64,000 nt of DNA from Streptomyces sp. NBC_00190 (GCF_036203305.1 NZ_CP108131.1:2728001-2792000), one strand, 5' to 3'. Positions 50,006-58,778 are shown, counted from the stretch's first letter. Translations and numbers: made by a program. The notes: generated from the sequence alone by a model not told the origin.

Positions 50006-51115
50006 CTAGGGGGTAACGCGCAGCGTCAGTTCGCGAAGCCGGCGGCCGGTGGTGATGATGTCGTATCGGCGCGCGTTGTTGAGAGCCGCCTTGGTGAGGG
50101 CCTTGCGGTGGTGGTGGTCCCGGCCCATCTCGTCCAGGGCGTCGGCCAGCGAGCGCGGATCGCCGGGGATATAGGGAACGCCGGTGCTGCCGAGGATTTC
50201 CCTCACGCCGGGAAGGTCGGAGTAGGCCACGGGAAGGCCGTGGGCTTGGGCCTCGATCACGACGAGTCCAAAGGCTTCCATGCCTCTGGTCGTGAAGACG
50301 AAGGCATCGAAGTTCGGAAGGCGGCGCCACAGTTCGGCGCGGGGAAGGAACGGGTCGAAATGGACCCGTTCCTGTAGCCCGAGTTCGTTGGCCCGCTGTT
50401 CCAGGTGTTCTCGTCGAATTCCGTGGCCGATGATGGTCAGGTGGTGCGGCTGATGGGTCAGGGCGAGGGCTTCGACGGCGGTGATCGTGGATTTGTTGTC
50501 GTCCAGGCGGCCGGCGTGCACCAGGGAGAGAGGGCCGCTGCCGGTTGGCGGCCGGTCGCGTAACCGGGCGTGCCTCAGATGGATCCCCCACGGGATGACG
50601 GTGAGACGGTCGGTGAATCGCTGTCCGGTGAGACGGTCGATGCGGTCCGCGAAGGCGAAGGTCGGGGCCACGATCGCGGCGCTCGCCGCAGCGACTTCGT
50701 TCAGGCCTTCGCGCTCCCGGGCGCTGTGCTCGGCCGCCATGATGTCGGGGCCGTGGGCGATGGCGATGATCGGGATGTTTCCGGCGGTTCGGGCGAAGGC
50801 CTGGCTGAGAGCGAATCCGAGGTACTGGGCGTGAATGGCGTGCGGCTGGATCGTCTCGATGAGCGCACCGACCTCACGCGTCAGTTCGTCGAGGTAGGGG
50901 TCGAAGCCCGGGCCGTGTGGGCGCTTCGTCGTGGACAGGGTGATCAGCTGACCGAACGCGGTCTGCCAGACCTGATCGACCGGTTCCCTGCCGAGGAAGG
51001 TCGTGTGGGTCTCGGGCATCGCGCCGTAGAGATCATTGACGAGGATCATGCTGCCGGAAGAAGGCGCCGAGGTGCGATTGATGCCAGTCAGGATGTTCAG
51101 GAACTTGGCGGCCAT
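50006..51115 (-). CDS. glycosyltransferase family 4
   Basis: The 369-residue protein has a GT-B fold: N domain with HAQYLGFALSQAFARTAGN and IIAIAHGPDIMAAEH, and C domain with LVHAGRLDDNKSTITAVEAL and the nucleotide-sugar E-x7-E motif in GMEAFGLVVIEAQAHGLPVA. It transfers a sugar from an NDP donor with retention of configuration. Acceptor unknown. It is followed upstream by the 51196 gene and the sugar dehydrogenase in the same direction, so the three are likely one operon. Confidence 0.88.
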   Translation of the reverse strand: MAAKFLNILTGINRTSAPSSGSMILVNDLYGAMPETHTTFLGREPVDQVWQTAFGQLITLSTTKRPHGPGFDPYLDELTREVGALIETIQPHAIHAQYLGFALSQAFARTAGNIPIIAIAHGPDIMAAEHSAREREGLNEVAAASAAIVAPTFAFADRIDRLTGQRFTDRLTVIPWGIHLRHARLRDRPPTGSGPLSLVHAGRLDDNKSTITAVEALALTHQPHHLTIIGHGIRREHLEQRANELGLQERVHFDPFLPRAELWRRLPNFDAFVFTTRGMEAFGLVVIEAQAHGLPVAYSDLPGVREILGSTGVPYIPGDPRSLADALDEMGRDHHHRKALTKAALNNARRYDIITTGRRLRELTLRVTP

Positions 51116-51195
51116 GCGGAACCCCGATCATCGAAAGAACCGGTGGGTTGAAATTGGAGATCGCGCCTCGACGACTCGTGCATCAGGGGTGCGTT

Positions 51196-52491
51196 CTACG
51201 TCTCGCGCCGGCGGGGAGGTGCCCACCACGACGCCAGGTGCGGCGTGACAACGGCCACGACCTCCTCGACCGGATGTAAATAGCCCTTACCGTCCTGTTC
51301 TGCCGCCCACATCCTGACTGACGCTCGGGGATAGACGGGACTTATTCCAATCTCGCCCTTGGGGAGGATTCCGTTGAATGGCGTGGCTATTCCCTCACTG
51401 TTCCAGTAGTCCCACGCCTCAAGAGCCTTGGATTTCTCGAAGCAGTGGTACAACTCCCGATAGCGGCCCATGTACCGGGTCTCGCGGAAGACCATCTGGC
51501 CGAGCAGTCCCGGCGCGGTCTTCTGGATCGTGCTGAGGTCAGCGCCCTGGAAGGTGACCGATGCCGCGTCCTGGGACGGGTGCAGCGCAGTCCGGGCGAG
51601 CAGGTGGGACAGCCGTCGGCGGACGTACTCGGCAACTCCCGGGCCGAGAGCGGGTTCTATGCCCTCGATGAGCTGGACGAGCCGGTGATGGCGCGGCTTG
51701 AAACGGGCCAGGTCGAACAGTTGGTCCATGCCGTCCACGGCTGCGAAGGCGAGCCGTTTGTAGAGCAGGTTGTTCAGCTCGCCCGCCTGAGCGTAGGTCT
51801 TGGTCTCCGGGGTGGTGGAGTGGAGCATCAGGTATTCGGACAGCACCTCGAAGTACAGGTATCCGAGGAACGGCACGGCACGTACGGCGTCGGCCAGCTG
51901 GTTGATGAAGTCGGGTGCCGGCGTGGCGTGGCCGGTGGCGTTGCGCAGGGCGAGGTCGAGGAACACGGCCGCGGCGTGCAGGCCGGCCAGGACGGCGCGG
52001 TCGAGCTGGTCGGTCTCGGCCGGGGTGAGGAAGCTCTGGTAGCGGAGGTAGGTGCGCAGGTGGATGGCGCCGAGATGCAGGTAGTCGACGCCCTTGGGCG
52101 GGATCGGGGCATCCGGGGTGACTTCGAGGATCACGGGCGTGGTGTCGGGTTTCGTCGCCATCAGGTAGGCGCCGAGGTTGTGGGGGCGCAGTCCCTCGCG
52201 TTGGCTGGCGAGGGGCGAGCAGTACAGGGCGCCGACCAGGCATCCGCTGGAGACGTGCACCTGCCCGCTGGTGCGGATGGCGTCGATGCCCCGGGTGGTG
52301 TGCAGCAGGTACATCGGCCTGCCGCTGAGGAGGGCCTCGGTCATGGCGCTGTTCCGGATCAGCCAGCCGTTGGGGGTCGAGTGTTCCAGGTGGTCGCGCC
52401 AGTCGCCCTCGCTGTCGGCCAGCGAGGCAGGGCTGCGACGCTGCGCGGGCACGGTGTAGTCCGTGTGCGCGTGCTCCCATTCGTCGCGCAA
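51196..52491 (-). CDS. unknown protein, possible ADP-ribosyltransferase-like N-terminal fold
   Basis: The 431-residue protein is not recognised with confidence. Near residue 60 it has YLLHTTRGIDAIRTSGQVHV followed by SSGCLVGALYCSP, reminiscent of the H-T ... I-x-x-G start of DarT/RNA phosphotransferase-type ART folds. The rest is helical with RHHRLVQLIEGIEPALGPGV and a late FRETRYMGRYRELYHCFEKS. It sits between a GT4 and a nucleotide-sugar dehydrogenase. Enzyme or toxin function is speculation. Confidence 0.6.
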   Translation of the reverse strand: MRDEWEHAHTDYTVPAQRRSPASLADSEGDWRDHLEHSTPNGWLIRNSAMTEALLSGRPMYLLHTTRGIDAIRTSGQVHVSSGCLVGALYCSPLASQREGLRPHNLGAYLMATKPDTTPVILEVTPDAPIPPKGVDYLHLGAIHLRTYLRYQSFLTPAETDQLDRAVLAGLHAAAVFLDLALRNATGHATPAPDFINQLADAVRAVPFLGYLYFEVLSEYLMLHSTTPETKTYAQAGELNNLLYKRLAFAAVDGMDQLFDLARFKPRHHRLVQLIEGIEPALGPGVAEYVRRRLSHLLARTALHPSQDAASVTFQGADLSTIQKTAPGLLGQMVFRETRYMGRYRELYHCFEKSKALEAWDYWNSEGIATPFNGILPKGEIGISPVYPRASVRMWAAEQDGKGYLHPVEEVVAVVTPHLASWWAPPRRRET

Positions 52492-52536
52492 GAGAACTCC
52501 TGGGGATGGAGGAACAGAGCCGGTCAGGGGCGAGGG

Positions 52537-53793
52537 TTAGAGGACTTCGACGTTCGCTCCGGACATGCGGTTGCGGCAGTCGAGAACCCAGGCCGCGTGC
52601 TGCTGGATCATCGGGAGGTCGAATCGTGCGTGGTCCATGAGGAGCACCACGGCGTCGGCGGCCGCGACCTCCTCCGGCGAAGCGTCCACCCGCCGAACGG
52701 TCACCTCGGCGCTGGCGCCGTCCGGGATGTTGGGTTCGGCGCCGCGGACGTCGGCGCCGAGGCCGGTCAGAAGCTCGGCGACACGTGCCGACGGCGAGTT
52801 GCGCAGGTCGGTGGCGTTGATCTTGTAGGTCAGGCCGAGCAGCAGAATCCGGGCCCTACTGACGGGGATGCCGCGCCTGTCGAGGGCGTCCACGACGCGC
52901 TGGACGACGTAGTCAGGCATGTGCCGGTTCACGTCGTCGGCGAGTTCCACGAACCGGAAGGGTTCGCCGAGCTCCTGCTGGATCTTCCACGCGAGGAACA
53001 GCGGGTCGACGGGCAGGCAGTGCCCGCCGACTCCCGGCCCCGGGGTAAACCGGGTGAAGCCGAAGGGCTTGGTGCCGGCGGCGTCGATCGCCTCCCAGAT
53101 GTTCACGCCGAGACGGTCAGTCAGCGTCGCCAGCTCATTGATCATGGAGATGTTGACGAGCCGGAACGTGTTCTCGATCAGCTTGGCCAGCTCGGCGACT
53201 TTGGGCCCGGACACCGGCACCGTGGTGTGAAAGATGCCGTCGTAGAACTCCTTGATCACTTCGAGTGATGCGGCGTCGATTCCGGACACCAGTTTCGGTG
53301 TCCCCTCGAACGACCACCGCTTGTTGCCCGGCGCGATGCGTTCGGGACTGAATCCGACATGGAAGTCCACCCCGCCCTTGAGACCCGAGGTCTCCTCCAG
53401 GATCGGCAGCAGCACCTCCTCGGTGGTGCCGGGATACGTCGTGGACTCCAGGATCACTGTCGCGCCGGGGCAGAGGTGCGCGCCCAGGGTCCGGCCGCAG
53501 GTCTCGACGTAGGTCAGGTCGGGTACGCCGTCCCGCAGCGGGGTCGGCACCGTGATCACCGCGAGGTCGTAGCCAGCCAGCGCGCCGGAGTCGGCGGTCG
53601 CGGAGTACGCGCCGGTGTCCAGCACCGCGCGGAGCCGCGACGAGGCGACGTCCTCCACGTACGAATCGCCGGCGGCGAGCTGCTGGACGCGGTGCGGATC
53701 CACGTCGTAGCCGACGACACGGTGAGCTACCTCGGCGGCACGTACGGCCAGCGGAAGCCCTACGTAGCCCTGACCAGCGACAACTATCTGCAT
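52537..53793 (-). CDS. nucleotide-sugar dehydrogenase (UDP-glucose/UDP-HexNAc 6-dehydrogenase family)
   Basis: The 418-residue protein has the NAD motif GQGYVGLPLA (7-16), the conserved ESTTYPGTTEE, Lys204-region AELAKLIENTFRLVNISMIN, and catalytic Cys259 in GVGGHCLPVDP. It oxidises the C6 hydroxyl of an NDP-sugar to a uronic acid in two steps. Exact sugar cannot be told. A GAAGGAG site precedes the ATG. It diverges from the GT2 gene with 66 bases between, so the two share a promoter region. Confidence 0.9.
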   Translation of the reverse strand: MQIVVAGQGYVGLPLAVRAAEVAHRVVGYDVDPHRVQQLAAGDSYVEDVASSRLRAVLDTGAYSATADSGALAGYDLAVITVPTPLRDGVPDLTYVETCGRTLGAHLCPGATVILESTTYPGTTEEVLLPILEETSGLKGGVDFHVGFSPERIAPGNKRWSFEGTPKLVSGIDAASLEVIKEFYDGIFHTTVPVSGPKVAELAKLIENTFRLVNISMINELATLTDRLGVNIWEAIDAAGTKPFGFTRFTPGPGVGGHCLPVDPLFLAWKIQQELGEPFRFVELADDVNRHMPDYVVQRVVDALDRRGIPVSRARILLLGLTYKINATDLRNSPSARVAELLTGLGADVRGAEPNIPDGASAEVTVRRVDASPEEVAAADAVVLLMDHARFDLPMIQQHAAWVLDCRNRMSGANVEVL

Positions 53794-53859
53794 GGCAGCT
53801 CCTTCTCGATTGCGGTGCTTGAATGGACCGTCGTTCCTGGTCTGGCAAGGAGAATCGCT

Positions 53860-54633
53860 GTGCCCTTGGTGTCTGTCGTGATGCCCGTGTACAACTCGGC
53901 AGCGACGTTGAGCGCAGCGGTCCGGTCGGTGCTCACGCAGACCCACAGCGACCTGGAGCTGCTGATCACCGACGATCAGTCCTCCGACGGCTCCATGGAC
54001 CTGCTCCGCGAAGTCGCCAAGGAGGACGAGCGCGTCCTGCCGGAATCGGCACCCGAACAGGGCGGCGCGGGCCGAGCCCGCAACCTCGCGATGCAGCGGG
54101 CCCGCGGGGATTACATCGCCTTCCTCGACAGCGACGACATGTGGCTCCCGGAGAAGACCGAAAGGCAGCTCCGCTTCGCCGCGGAGGGCGCAGCGCCTTT
54201 GACCTTCACCTCGTACTTCAAGATGGACGCCGACTACGACGGCGAGAGCACCGACTGGGTCCCGAACGGCCGAGTGGTCCGCGCGCGGAAGCATGTGGAC
54301 TACCGCGCGATGCTGTTCCAGGACCACATCGGTGCCCTCACCGCCATGTACGACCGCAACGTCCTGGGCACGAGGCTGATGCCGGAAATGCGCAAGAGGC
54401 AGGATTACGCCCTCTGGCTGTCGATCATGCGGGACGGCTTCGACGCCCGGGGCCTGGCCGAGCCCCTCGCGGTGTACCGAGCCCACCAGGCGGGATCGCT
54501 GTCCTCCAACAAGCTCTCGCTCGTGCAGTACAACTGGGCCCTCTACCGCCAGCACGAGCATCTGTCCGTCCCGCGGGCGACGCAGGCACTGGTTGGCGCT
54601 GCCTGGCAGTCGATGCGCAACTCGCGTATCTAG
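53860..54633 (+). CDS. glycosyltransferase family 2
   Basis: The 257-residue GT-A protein has VSVVMPVYNSAATLSAAVRS, LELLITDDQSSDGSMDLL and the metal-binding DSDD in YIAFLDSDDMWLPEKTERQL, plus the RRQDYALWL acceptor-side segment (read here as KRQDYALWL). It transfers a sugar with inversion. AAGGAGA precedes the GTG. Together with the dehydrogenase and GT4 it suggests synthesis of a uronic-acid-containing glycan or glycosylated product. Confidence 0.88.
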   Translation: MPLVSVVMPVYNSAATLSAAVRSVLTQTHSDLELLITDDQSSDGSMDLLREVAKEDERVLPESAPEQGGAGRARNLAMQRARGDYIAFLDSDDMWLPEKTERQLRFAAEGAAPLTFTSYFKMDADYDGESTDWVPNGRVVRARKHVDYRAMLFQDHIGALTAMYDRNVLGTRLMPEMRKRQDYALWLSIMRDGFDARGLAEPLAVYRAHQAGSLSSNKLSLVQYNWALYRQHEHLSVPRATQALVGAAWQSMRNSRI

Positions 54634-54760
54634 ATCCGGCGGGAGCCCGGGGAGCCCGGCGCGCGACAATTCCCCGGCCCGTCCCCGCCCCGTGAACCTG
54701 CCGCAGGCTCGACGGCAGGACTCGGGGCGAAGATCGGAAGCTCGCAGTGCCGTCGGCCGA

Positions 54761-55657
54761 TTACGCGGCCGGGCCTGCGACGGCGGGCGCGCGCAGGAAC
54801 AGCTGGAGCAGCAGCCGCCTGTCTGTGGCCCCGATGGTCTCCTGGCCGTCCTGGAGCGCCTCCCGGCCGTGCAGGAAGCGGCGCTGATTCACGATGAGGT
54901 AGTCCCCGGATTCGAGCATGAAGGCGACCTGCCCCCGGACGAGCTCCTCGGCGAGCTGCCTGGCGGCGTCGGCGTGCGCCTGGCCGAGCTGCGACCGCTC
55001 CAGCATCTTGGCGGTGAACCGGACGAATCCGTTGGAGCCGTCCAGGACGGGGAACTGCGCGTACTCCTCGCCGACGCCGTGCAGGTCGAAGAAGGTCCCG
55101 TAGTGGTAGGCCGCCTCGGCCAAGAGCGCGCGGCAGTCCTCCGACAGCCGCGACACGGCCGCGTGGCCGTCGGAGAGGATGCTGGGACCGCCGCCGAGCG
55201 GGTCGCGGCGGACGCACAGGAGCGTGGTGTAGTCAGGGGGCAGGGTCCCGTTCACCAGGTCCATGTGGAACGCGTTGTATCCGATGCCGCTCGACTTCCC
55301 GGGATCCTTGTCGATCTTGACTCCGATGTCCTTCCACAGGGGCCAGCGCGGGAAGGGTGAGAAGGGGACGGCCACCTCGGCTGCTAAGGCCGTCGCCAGC
55401 CGCAGGAACCGCTGGTCGTCAGCCCCACCCAGAGCCTTGGCGAGACTCCCCAGGCGCAGCACGGCGTATCCGCCGCCCTCCCCAGTCAGCGCGCGGCGCA
55501 GCGCCGTGGCGGTCTCCTCGAACCGCGGGACGGCCGTCAGCCCGGCCCGGTACCGCTCCCTGGTGGACTTCGCCAGGAACGGGACGTCCAGCTCCCAGGG
55601 CGGGAGAGGAAGGTTGATCAGGGCGCCTTCGAGCTCGCTTGGGAGGTCGATGATCAC
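54761..55657 (-). CDS. TauD/clavaminate-synthase-like Fe(II)/2-oxoglutarate oxygenase
   Basis: The 298-residue protein has the iron-binding triad: His131 and Asp133 (NAFHMDLVNG) and His263 (VNQRRFLHGREAL), with Arg280 or Arg281 as 2-oxoglutarate ligand. Members hydroxylate or desaturate amino acids, sugars or natural products. I prefer the GTG at 55657 (AGGAAG, 6-base spacing); an ATG at 55822 would add 55 residues of unusual composition. Substrate unknown. Confidence 0.8.
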   Translation of the reverse strand: MIIDLPSELEGALINLPLPPWELDVPFLAKSTRERYRAGLTAVPRFEETATALRRALTGEGGGYAVLRLGSLAKALGGADDQRFLRLATALAAEVAVPFSPFPRWPLWKDIGVKIDKDPGKSSGIGYNAFHMDLVNGTLPPDYTTLLCVRRDPLGGGPSILSDGHAAVSRLSEDCRALLAEAAYHYGTFFDLHGVGEEYAQFPVLDGSNGFVRFTAKMLERSQLGQAHADAARQLAEELVRGQVAFMLESGDYLIVNQRRFLHGREALQDGQETIGATDRRLLLQLFLRAPAVAGPAA

Positions 55658-55846
55658 GGGGAACTTCCTATCTCTTGGGGTCTCGGAGTGTCGTTCGGGT
55701 GCTGCTGCCCGGACGGGCATGTCCTTCCTCACTGGCACGGTGCTGTGCAGGTCAAAGGCCGGTGCCAGGGTCGCCTCAGGCGCGATCCGGTGCCGGGGGC
55801 AGTAAGGGATGAAGGCCGCCATCGGAGTGCAGCGACGAGCTCGGAA

Positions 55847-56323
55847 TCAGCGGGATAGGACTTGCACGGGCTCGCCCTTCTGGGCGCGCAGGGCTGCCTC
55901 CAGCCAGGCGCCACGCTTGGCGTCGAGAAGCGTCATGGCCTCGGCCGCGCGGACCCAGCGGGCTTCGGATAGCTCGCTCTCCTGAAGGCGAACCGAGGTG
56001 TCGGCCGGGACCTGGCCTCCGTCGAAGAGGAACTGCACGACCGCCCGGCCGCCGGTCGACTCTTTCGGGATGTGCCACATCACTGCGAGCAGGCCGGCCG
56101 CCTGGCAGTTCAGGCCTGTCTCTTCTGCGAGCTCGCGCTCGGCACACACCATCGGGTACTCCCCGGGGTCGAGCATGCCTCCGGGGAACTGCCAGGCGCG
56201 GGCACCGTAGTTCGCCTTGACGAGAAGGACCAGGCCGTCCTCATCGGTGACGAGCATCGAGCCGACAGCTACCACCTGGGGCAGGCTGGCCAGCCACTCG
56301 GCCTTCGGAAGCAGGATCGTCAT
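55847..56323 (-). CDS. Nudix hydrolase
   Basis: The 158-residue protein has a complete Nudix box: GGMLDPGE followed by RELAEETGL (G-x5-E-x7-REx2EExG). Family members hydrolyse nucleoside diphosphates linked to other groups, such as NDP-sugars or dNTPs; next to sugar enzymes an NDP-sugar substrate is plausible. The ATG overlaps the LuxR-type stop (ATGA) and follows AAGGAGAAGGA. Confidence 0.88.
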   Translation of the reverse strand: MTILLPKAEWLASLPQVVAVGSMLVTDEDGLVLLVKANYGARAWQFPGGMLDPGEYPMVCAERELAEETGLNCQAAGLLAVMWHIPKESTGGRAVVQFLFDGGQVPADTSVRLQESELSEARWVRAAEAMTLLDAKRGAWLEAALRAQKGEPVQVLSR

Positions 56324-56790
56324 TGGTCCTTCTCCTTCTGCGCGCTGGCGGTCGTGGTCTCGGGTTCTTGCAGGAGTCGCAGCGCCCATGCGCGGCTGAC
56401 CATGTGGGGAAGGTTCCTCGCGCCGAAGCGATCGCGGAGCTTGCGGAGGTCGGCGACCACGTTCTGGCGACTGGTGAGCAGCTCCGTGGCGATCTGCGTA
56501 TTGCTGCGCCCTTGAGCTGCGAGCCTGAGCGCAGCCAGCTCGGCCGGCGAGGTCTTGAAACCCTGCTGTTCCGGCTCAGGGAGGGGCAGGACTCCCTTGC
56601 GGTAGGCGTAGTCCAGTAGGCACGCGATGGTGGGGGCCCCGATCTTGTGCCGGGCTCGCTCCGTGCGAGATCGGATGGTCTCCGCAGATCTGCCCACGGC
56701 CTCCGCGATCTCCGTCGCCGACCTGCCTTCGGCTAGGAGGGCCATAGCCTCGATCTCACGAGGCGTGAAGTCAACGGTCTGCCGCTTCAT
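56320..56790 (-). CDS. double LuxR-type helix-turn-helix regulator
   Basis: The 156-residue protein consists of two LuxR-type DNA-binding domains: TPREIEAMALLAEGRSATEI with AEAVGRSAETIRSRTERAR (about 8-50), and SPAELAALRLAAQGRSNTQI with TSRQNVVADLRKLRDRF (about 82-126). There is no receiver or ligand domain. Two LuxR domains in tandem with nothing else is unusual. It is coupled to the Nudix gene downstream and the GNAT gene upstream by 4-base overlaps. Confidence 0.8.
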   Translation of the reverse strand: MKRQTVDFTPREIEAMALLAEGRSATEIAEAVGRSAETIRSRTERARHKIGAPTIACLLDYAYRKGVLPLPEPEQQGFKTSPAELAALRLAAQGRSNTQIATELLTSRQNVVADLRKLRDRFGARNLPHMVSRAWALRLLQEPETTTASAQKEKDQ

Positions 56791-57365
56791 CCCAAGCCGC
56801 CCTGTTCTGCCGGCGTGGGTGCGATCTGCCCTTCACTGCGAATCAGGGATCCCAGTCCGTCATCGGTCTTGGGGGTCTGCTGGAGCAGGTGCATCGTCCG
56901 CTTCCCCGGCAGCGCCACCTCGCGGACGCTCTGCCACCCGCAGGTGCGCTGGAAGTAGTCCGCCAGGCGCGGTACGCGGACGGTGCATCGGACCCATGCC
57001 GGTGGGTTGGGCTGACGGGCTGCGTAGTCGCGGACCCACGGTGTCAGCAGGCGCCCGACTCTCCTGTGGCTCGGGTGGGCATGGGCGAGTGCAACCAGCA
57101 GGGTCGGCTCCTGGCGCTCCTCGATCGTCCATCCGTCCTCGGGCGCGGCCCACTGAAGTGCGATGGCGCCGATAAGGACCTCGCCGTCCCACAGGCCGAC
57201 GGCCGTCTTGCCGCTGAGGGAGTCCGCGCGCTGGACGAGGTCGACGAGCCTGGCCGCTTCTCCGTCGAACACGTGCTGCCGCTCGATCTGCCGCTCCATG
57301 CGGCTGTCGAGCAGCTCGTCGAGGGCGCTGGAGTGCTTGCTGGTGAGAGGCGTCATCACGTACAT
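56787..57365 (-). CDS. GNAT-family acetyltransferase
   Basis: The 192-residue protein has a GNAT core: VGLWDGEVLIGAIALQW, TLLVALAHAHPSHRRVGRLL (acetyl-CoA loop R-x-x-G-R) and PRLADYFQRTCGWQSVREVA. It transfers an acetyl group to an amine of unknown identity. Operon with the LuxR-type and Nudix genes; it overlaps the 57356 gene by 10 bases. Confidence 0.75.
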   Translation of the reverse strand: MYVMTPLTSKHSSALDELLDSRMERQIERQHVFDGEAARLVDLVQRADSLSGKTAVGLWDGEVLIGAIALQWAAPEDGWTIEERQEPTLLVALAHAHPSHRRVGRLLTPWVRDYAARQPNPPAWVRCTVRVPRLADYFQRTCGWQSVREVALPGKRTMHLLQQTPKTDDGLGSLIRSEGQIAPTPAEQGGLG

Positions 57366-58072
57366 GGGGTGGTTGCCTTCGGGTGAGGTCGGTTCGTGGC
57401 CTGCGTGGTCCAGTCCTCGTCGAGATCGACAACTGTCACGTCCGACAGCTCGACTCGGATCTCGCTCGCAAGGACCCACGGAAGCAAGGGGTCGTGGAAG
57501 TAGGCCGCGTAGTCCCGCTCGACTACGCGGATCTCGTTCGGATTCAAGGGGTTGGGGTTAGGCGCGCAGAGCGTGCCGACGACTCCAGTCGGACGGACCG
57601 CCCTGGCCCGTAGGGCCACGTGACCGGCACGGAGCCGGGGGCACACTTCAACCGCGATCCGGGCGCAGGGAAGACACACCGGCGCCTGGACGAACCCGAT
57701 CTCAAGCGCCTTCTCGTACGCGTCCACCGTGAGAATCCACAAGGTGCCCGCTTCGGTGCAGCCGGCGGGCTCGGCGCAGACCTGGCACAGCAGCAGCCGT
57801 AGTGCTCGGCGCTGCTTGGCGTGGTTGATGTCGGCGAACAGCGGCTTTCCGCGCTGGTCGTCCTGCACCGGCCGGACACCGCGTCGGAGCAGCTCACCGT
57901 GCCTGCCCCGATCGGCGGGAATCTCGTCAACGTACGCGATGCCGTTGGACCGGGCGATGATCTCCCCGGGGATGGCGGGCTCACCCGTCCACACGACGAT
58001 CCAAGGGGCCGCGTCGAGGAGTTTCGTCCGCTGCGCCGTATCGGGTGACTCGGCATCGATTCGTCTGGCCAC
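57356..58072 (-). CDS. unknown protein with two CxxC pairs
   Basis: The 238-residue protein has SNGIAYVDEIPADRGRHGEL, LLLCQVCAEPAG and APVCLPCARIAVEVCP. The two CxxC pairs could bind zinc. It looks like a conserved actinobacterial protein of unknown function. The GTG at 58072 follows AGGAAAGG. First gene of the GNAT-LuxR-Nudix operon. Confidence 0.65.
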   Translation of the reverse strand: MARRIDAESPDTAQRTKLLDAAPWIVVWTGEPAIPGEIIARSNGIAYVDEIPADRGRHGELLRRGVRPVQDDQRGKPLFADINHAKQRRALRLLLCQVCAEPAGCTEAGTLWILTVDAYEKALEIGFVQAPVCLPCARIAVEVCPRLRAGHVALRARAVRPTGVVGTLCAPNPNPLNPNEIRVVERDYAAYFHDPLLPWVLASEIRVELSDVTVVDLDEDWTTQATNRPHPKATTPCT

Positions 58073-58106
58073 TATGCCTTTCCTCAGTCCGAAGTCCGGT
58101 GGATGG

Positions 58107-58138
58107 CCGGCCGCCCCCCGTTCGCTGGGGGCGGCCGG
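58107..58138. terminator. hairpin terminator
   Basis: A perfect 12-bp GC stem (58107-58118 with 58127-58138) and an 8-base loop separate the small membrane genes at 58.3-58.8 kb from the operon downstream. The remaining bases to 58306 hold no clear gene. Confidence 0.72.
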
Positions 58139-58306
58139 GGCGCTCCCGCTCGCCGCTGGGAGGCGGAGCAGCATCAGCGAGGCGCCGCGCCCCGCTCGCT
58201 CAGCTGCCCGGTCATCACGCGGAGGGGTGCGTGGTACGGGGAGCGAGCAGGGCCCGATAGAGCCGCCTCCCCGGAGCGGCAGTACACAGCTCCAGGGAGA
58301 CGGCGG

Positions 58307-58519
58307 TCAGGAGAAGCGCGAGACGTACTGCCAGGTCAGCCAAGCCAGCACCCCAGCGGTGAACATCAGAGGTCCACCGGCCGTCCAGAGCCCGAAGCCG
58401 CTGCGCTCCAGCGCGCCACAGGGGTGCCGTACCGCCCAGCGGAGGCGAGGGAAGTGACGATGACGGTGCGCAGCTATCGGCCGTACCGGGAGCCGACGGT
58501 GACCAGCACCCCCATGCAT
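58307..58519 (-). CDS. possible small membrane protein
   Basis: The C-terminal part (FGLWTAGGPLMFTAGVLAWL) is a clear membrane span. The N-terminal part is Arg/His-rich and may not be coding; the true start is uncertain and could be as late as the ATG of MFTAG. Member of a chain of tiny genes downstream of the ATPase. Confidence 0.35.
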   Translation of the reverse strand: MHGGAGHRRLPVRPIAAHRHRHFPRLRWAVRHPCGALERSGFGLWTAGGPLMFTAGVLAWLTWQYVSRFS

Positions 58520-58548
58520 GCGATCAGCACCCAGCCGAGCCACGTCAC
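58474..58548 (-). CDS. 24-residue single-span membrane peptide
   Basis: GTG ACG TGG starts MTWLGWVLIACMGVLVTVGS RYGR. It overlaps the stop of the 58545 gene (GTGA), so it would be translated by coupling. Hydrophobic over its whole length. Confidence 0.4.
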   Translation of the reverse strand: MTWLGWVLIACMGVLVTVGSRYGR

Positions 58549-58778
58549 ACGCCCTCGTCGGAGCGGGCCGCCCCGCGGCCGCGCCGACGCAGGCCGGACA
58601 GCCTCGTGACCTTCTGGACCCGGTCGGGGCTCACGTACTCCAGGTCTCGCGGCAGCGCCTTGGGCATGGGCAGGTCCGCTTCGGCCTGCTGCCAGGCGGA
58701 GCCCGGCTCACGAGGCGGGAGCGGGCTGGGCTCGGACTGAACGAGTTCCGGTAAGCCGGATCGGCTGACCTCGTACAC
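58545..58778 (-). CDS. small polar protein of unknown function
   Basis: The 77-residue protein (YEVSRSGLPELVQSEPSPLP ... LPRDLEYVSPDRVQKVTRLS) starts at a GTG with a GGAGG site 5 bases upstream. It lies 59 bases after the RsbW-like ATPase. Small unrelated proteins in this position are common next to ATPase/XRE pairs in Streptomyces. No function assigned. Confidence 0.5.
   Translation of the reverse strand: MYEVSRSGLPELVQSEPSPLPPREPGSAWQQAEADLPMPKALPRDLEYVSPDRVQKVTRLSGLRRRGRGAARSDEGV

Noticed and set aside
51445..53268. Long plus-strand open frame
   Set aside because: Antisense of the 431-aa protein and the sugar dehydrogenase, both of which have good starts or motifs.
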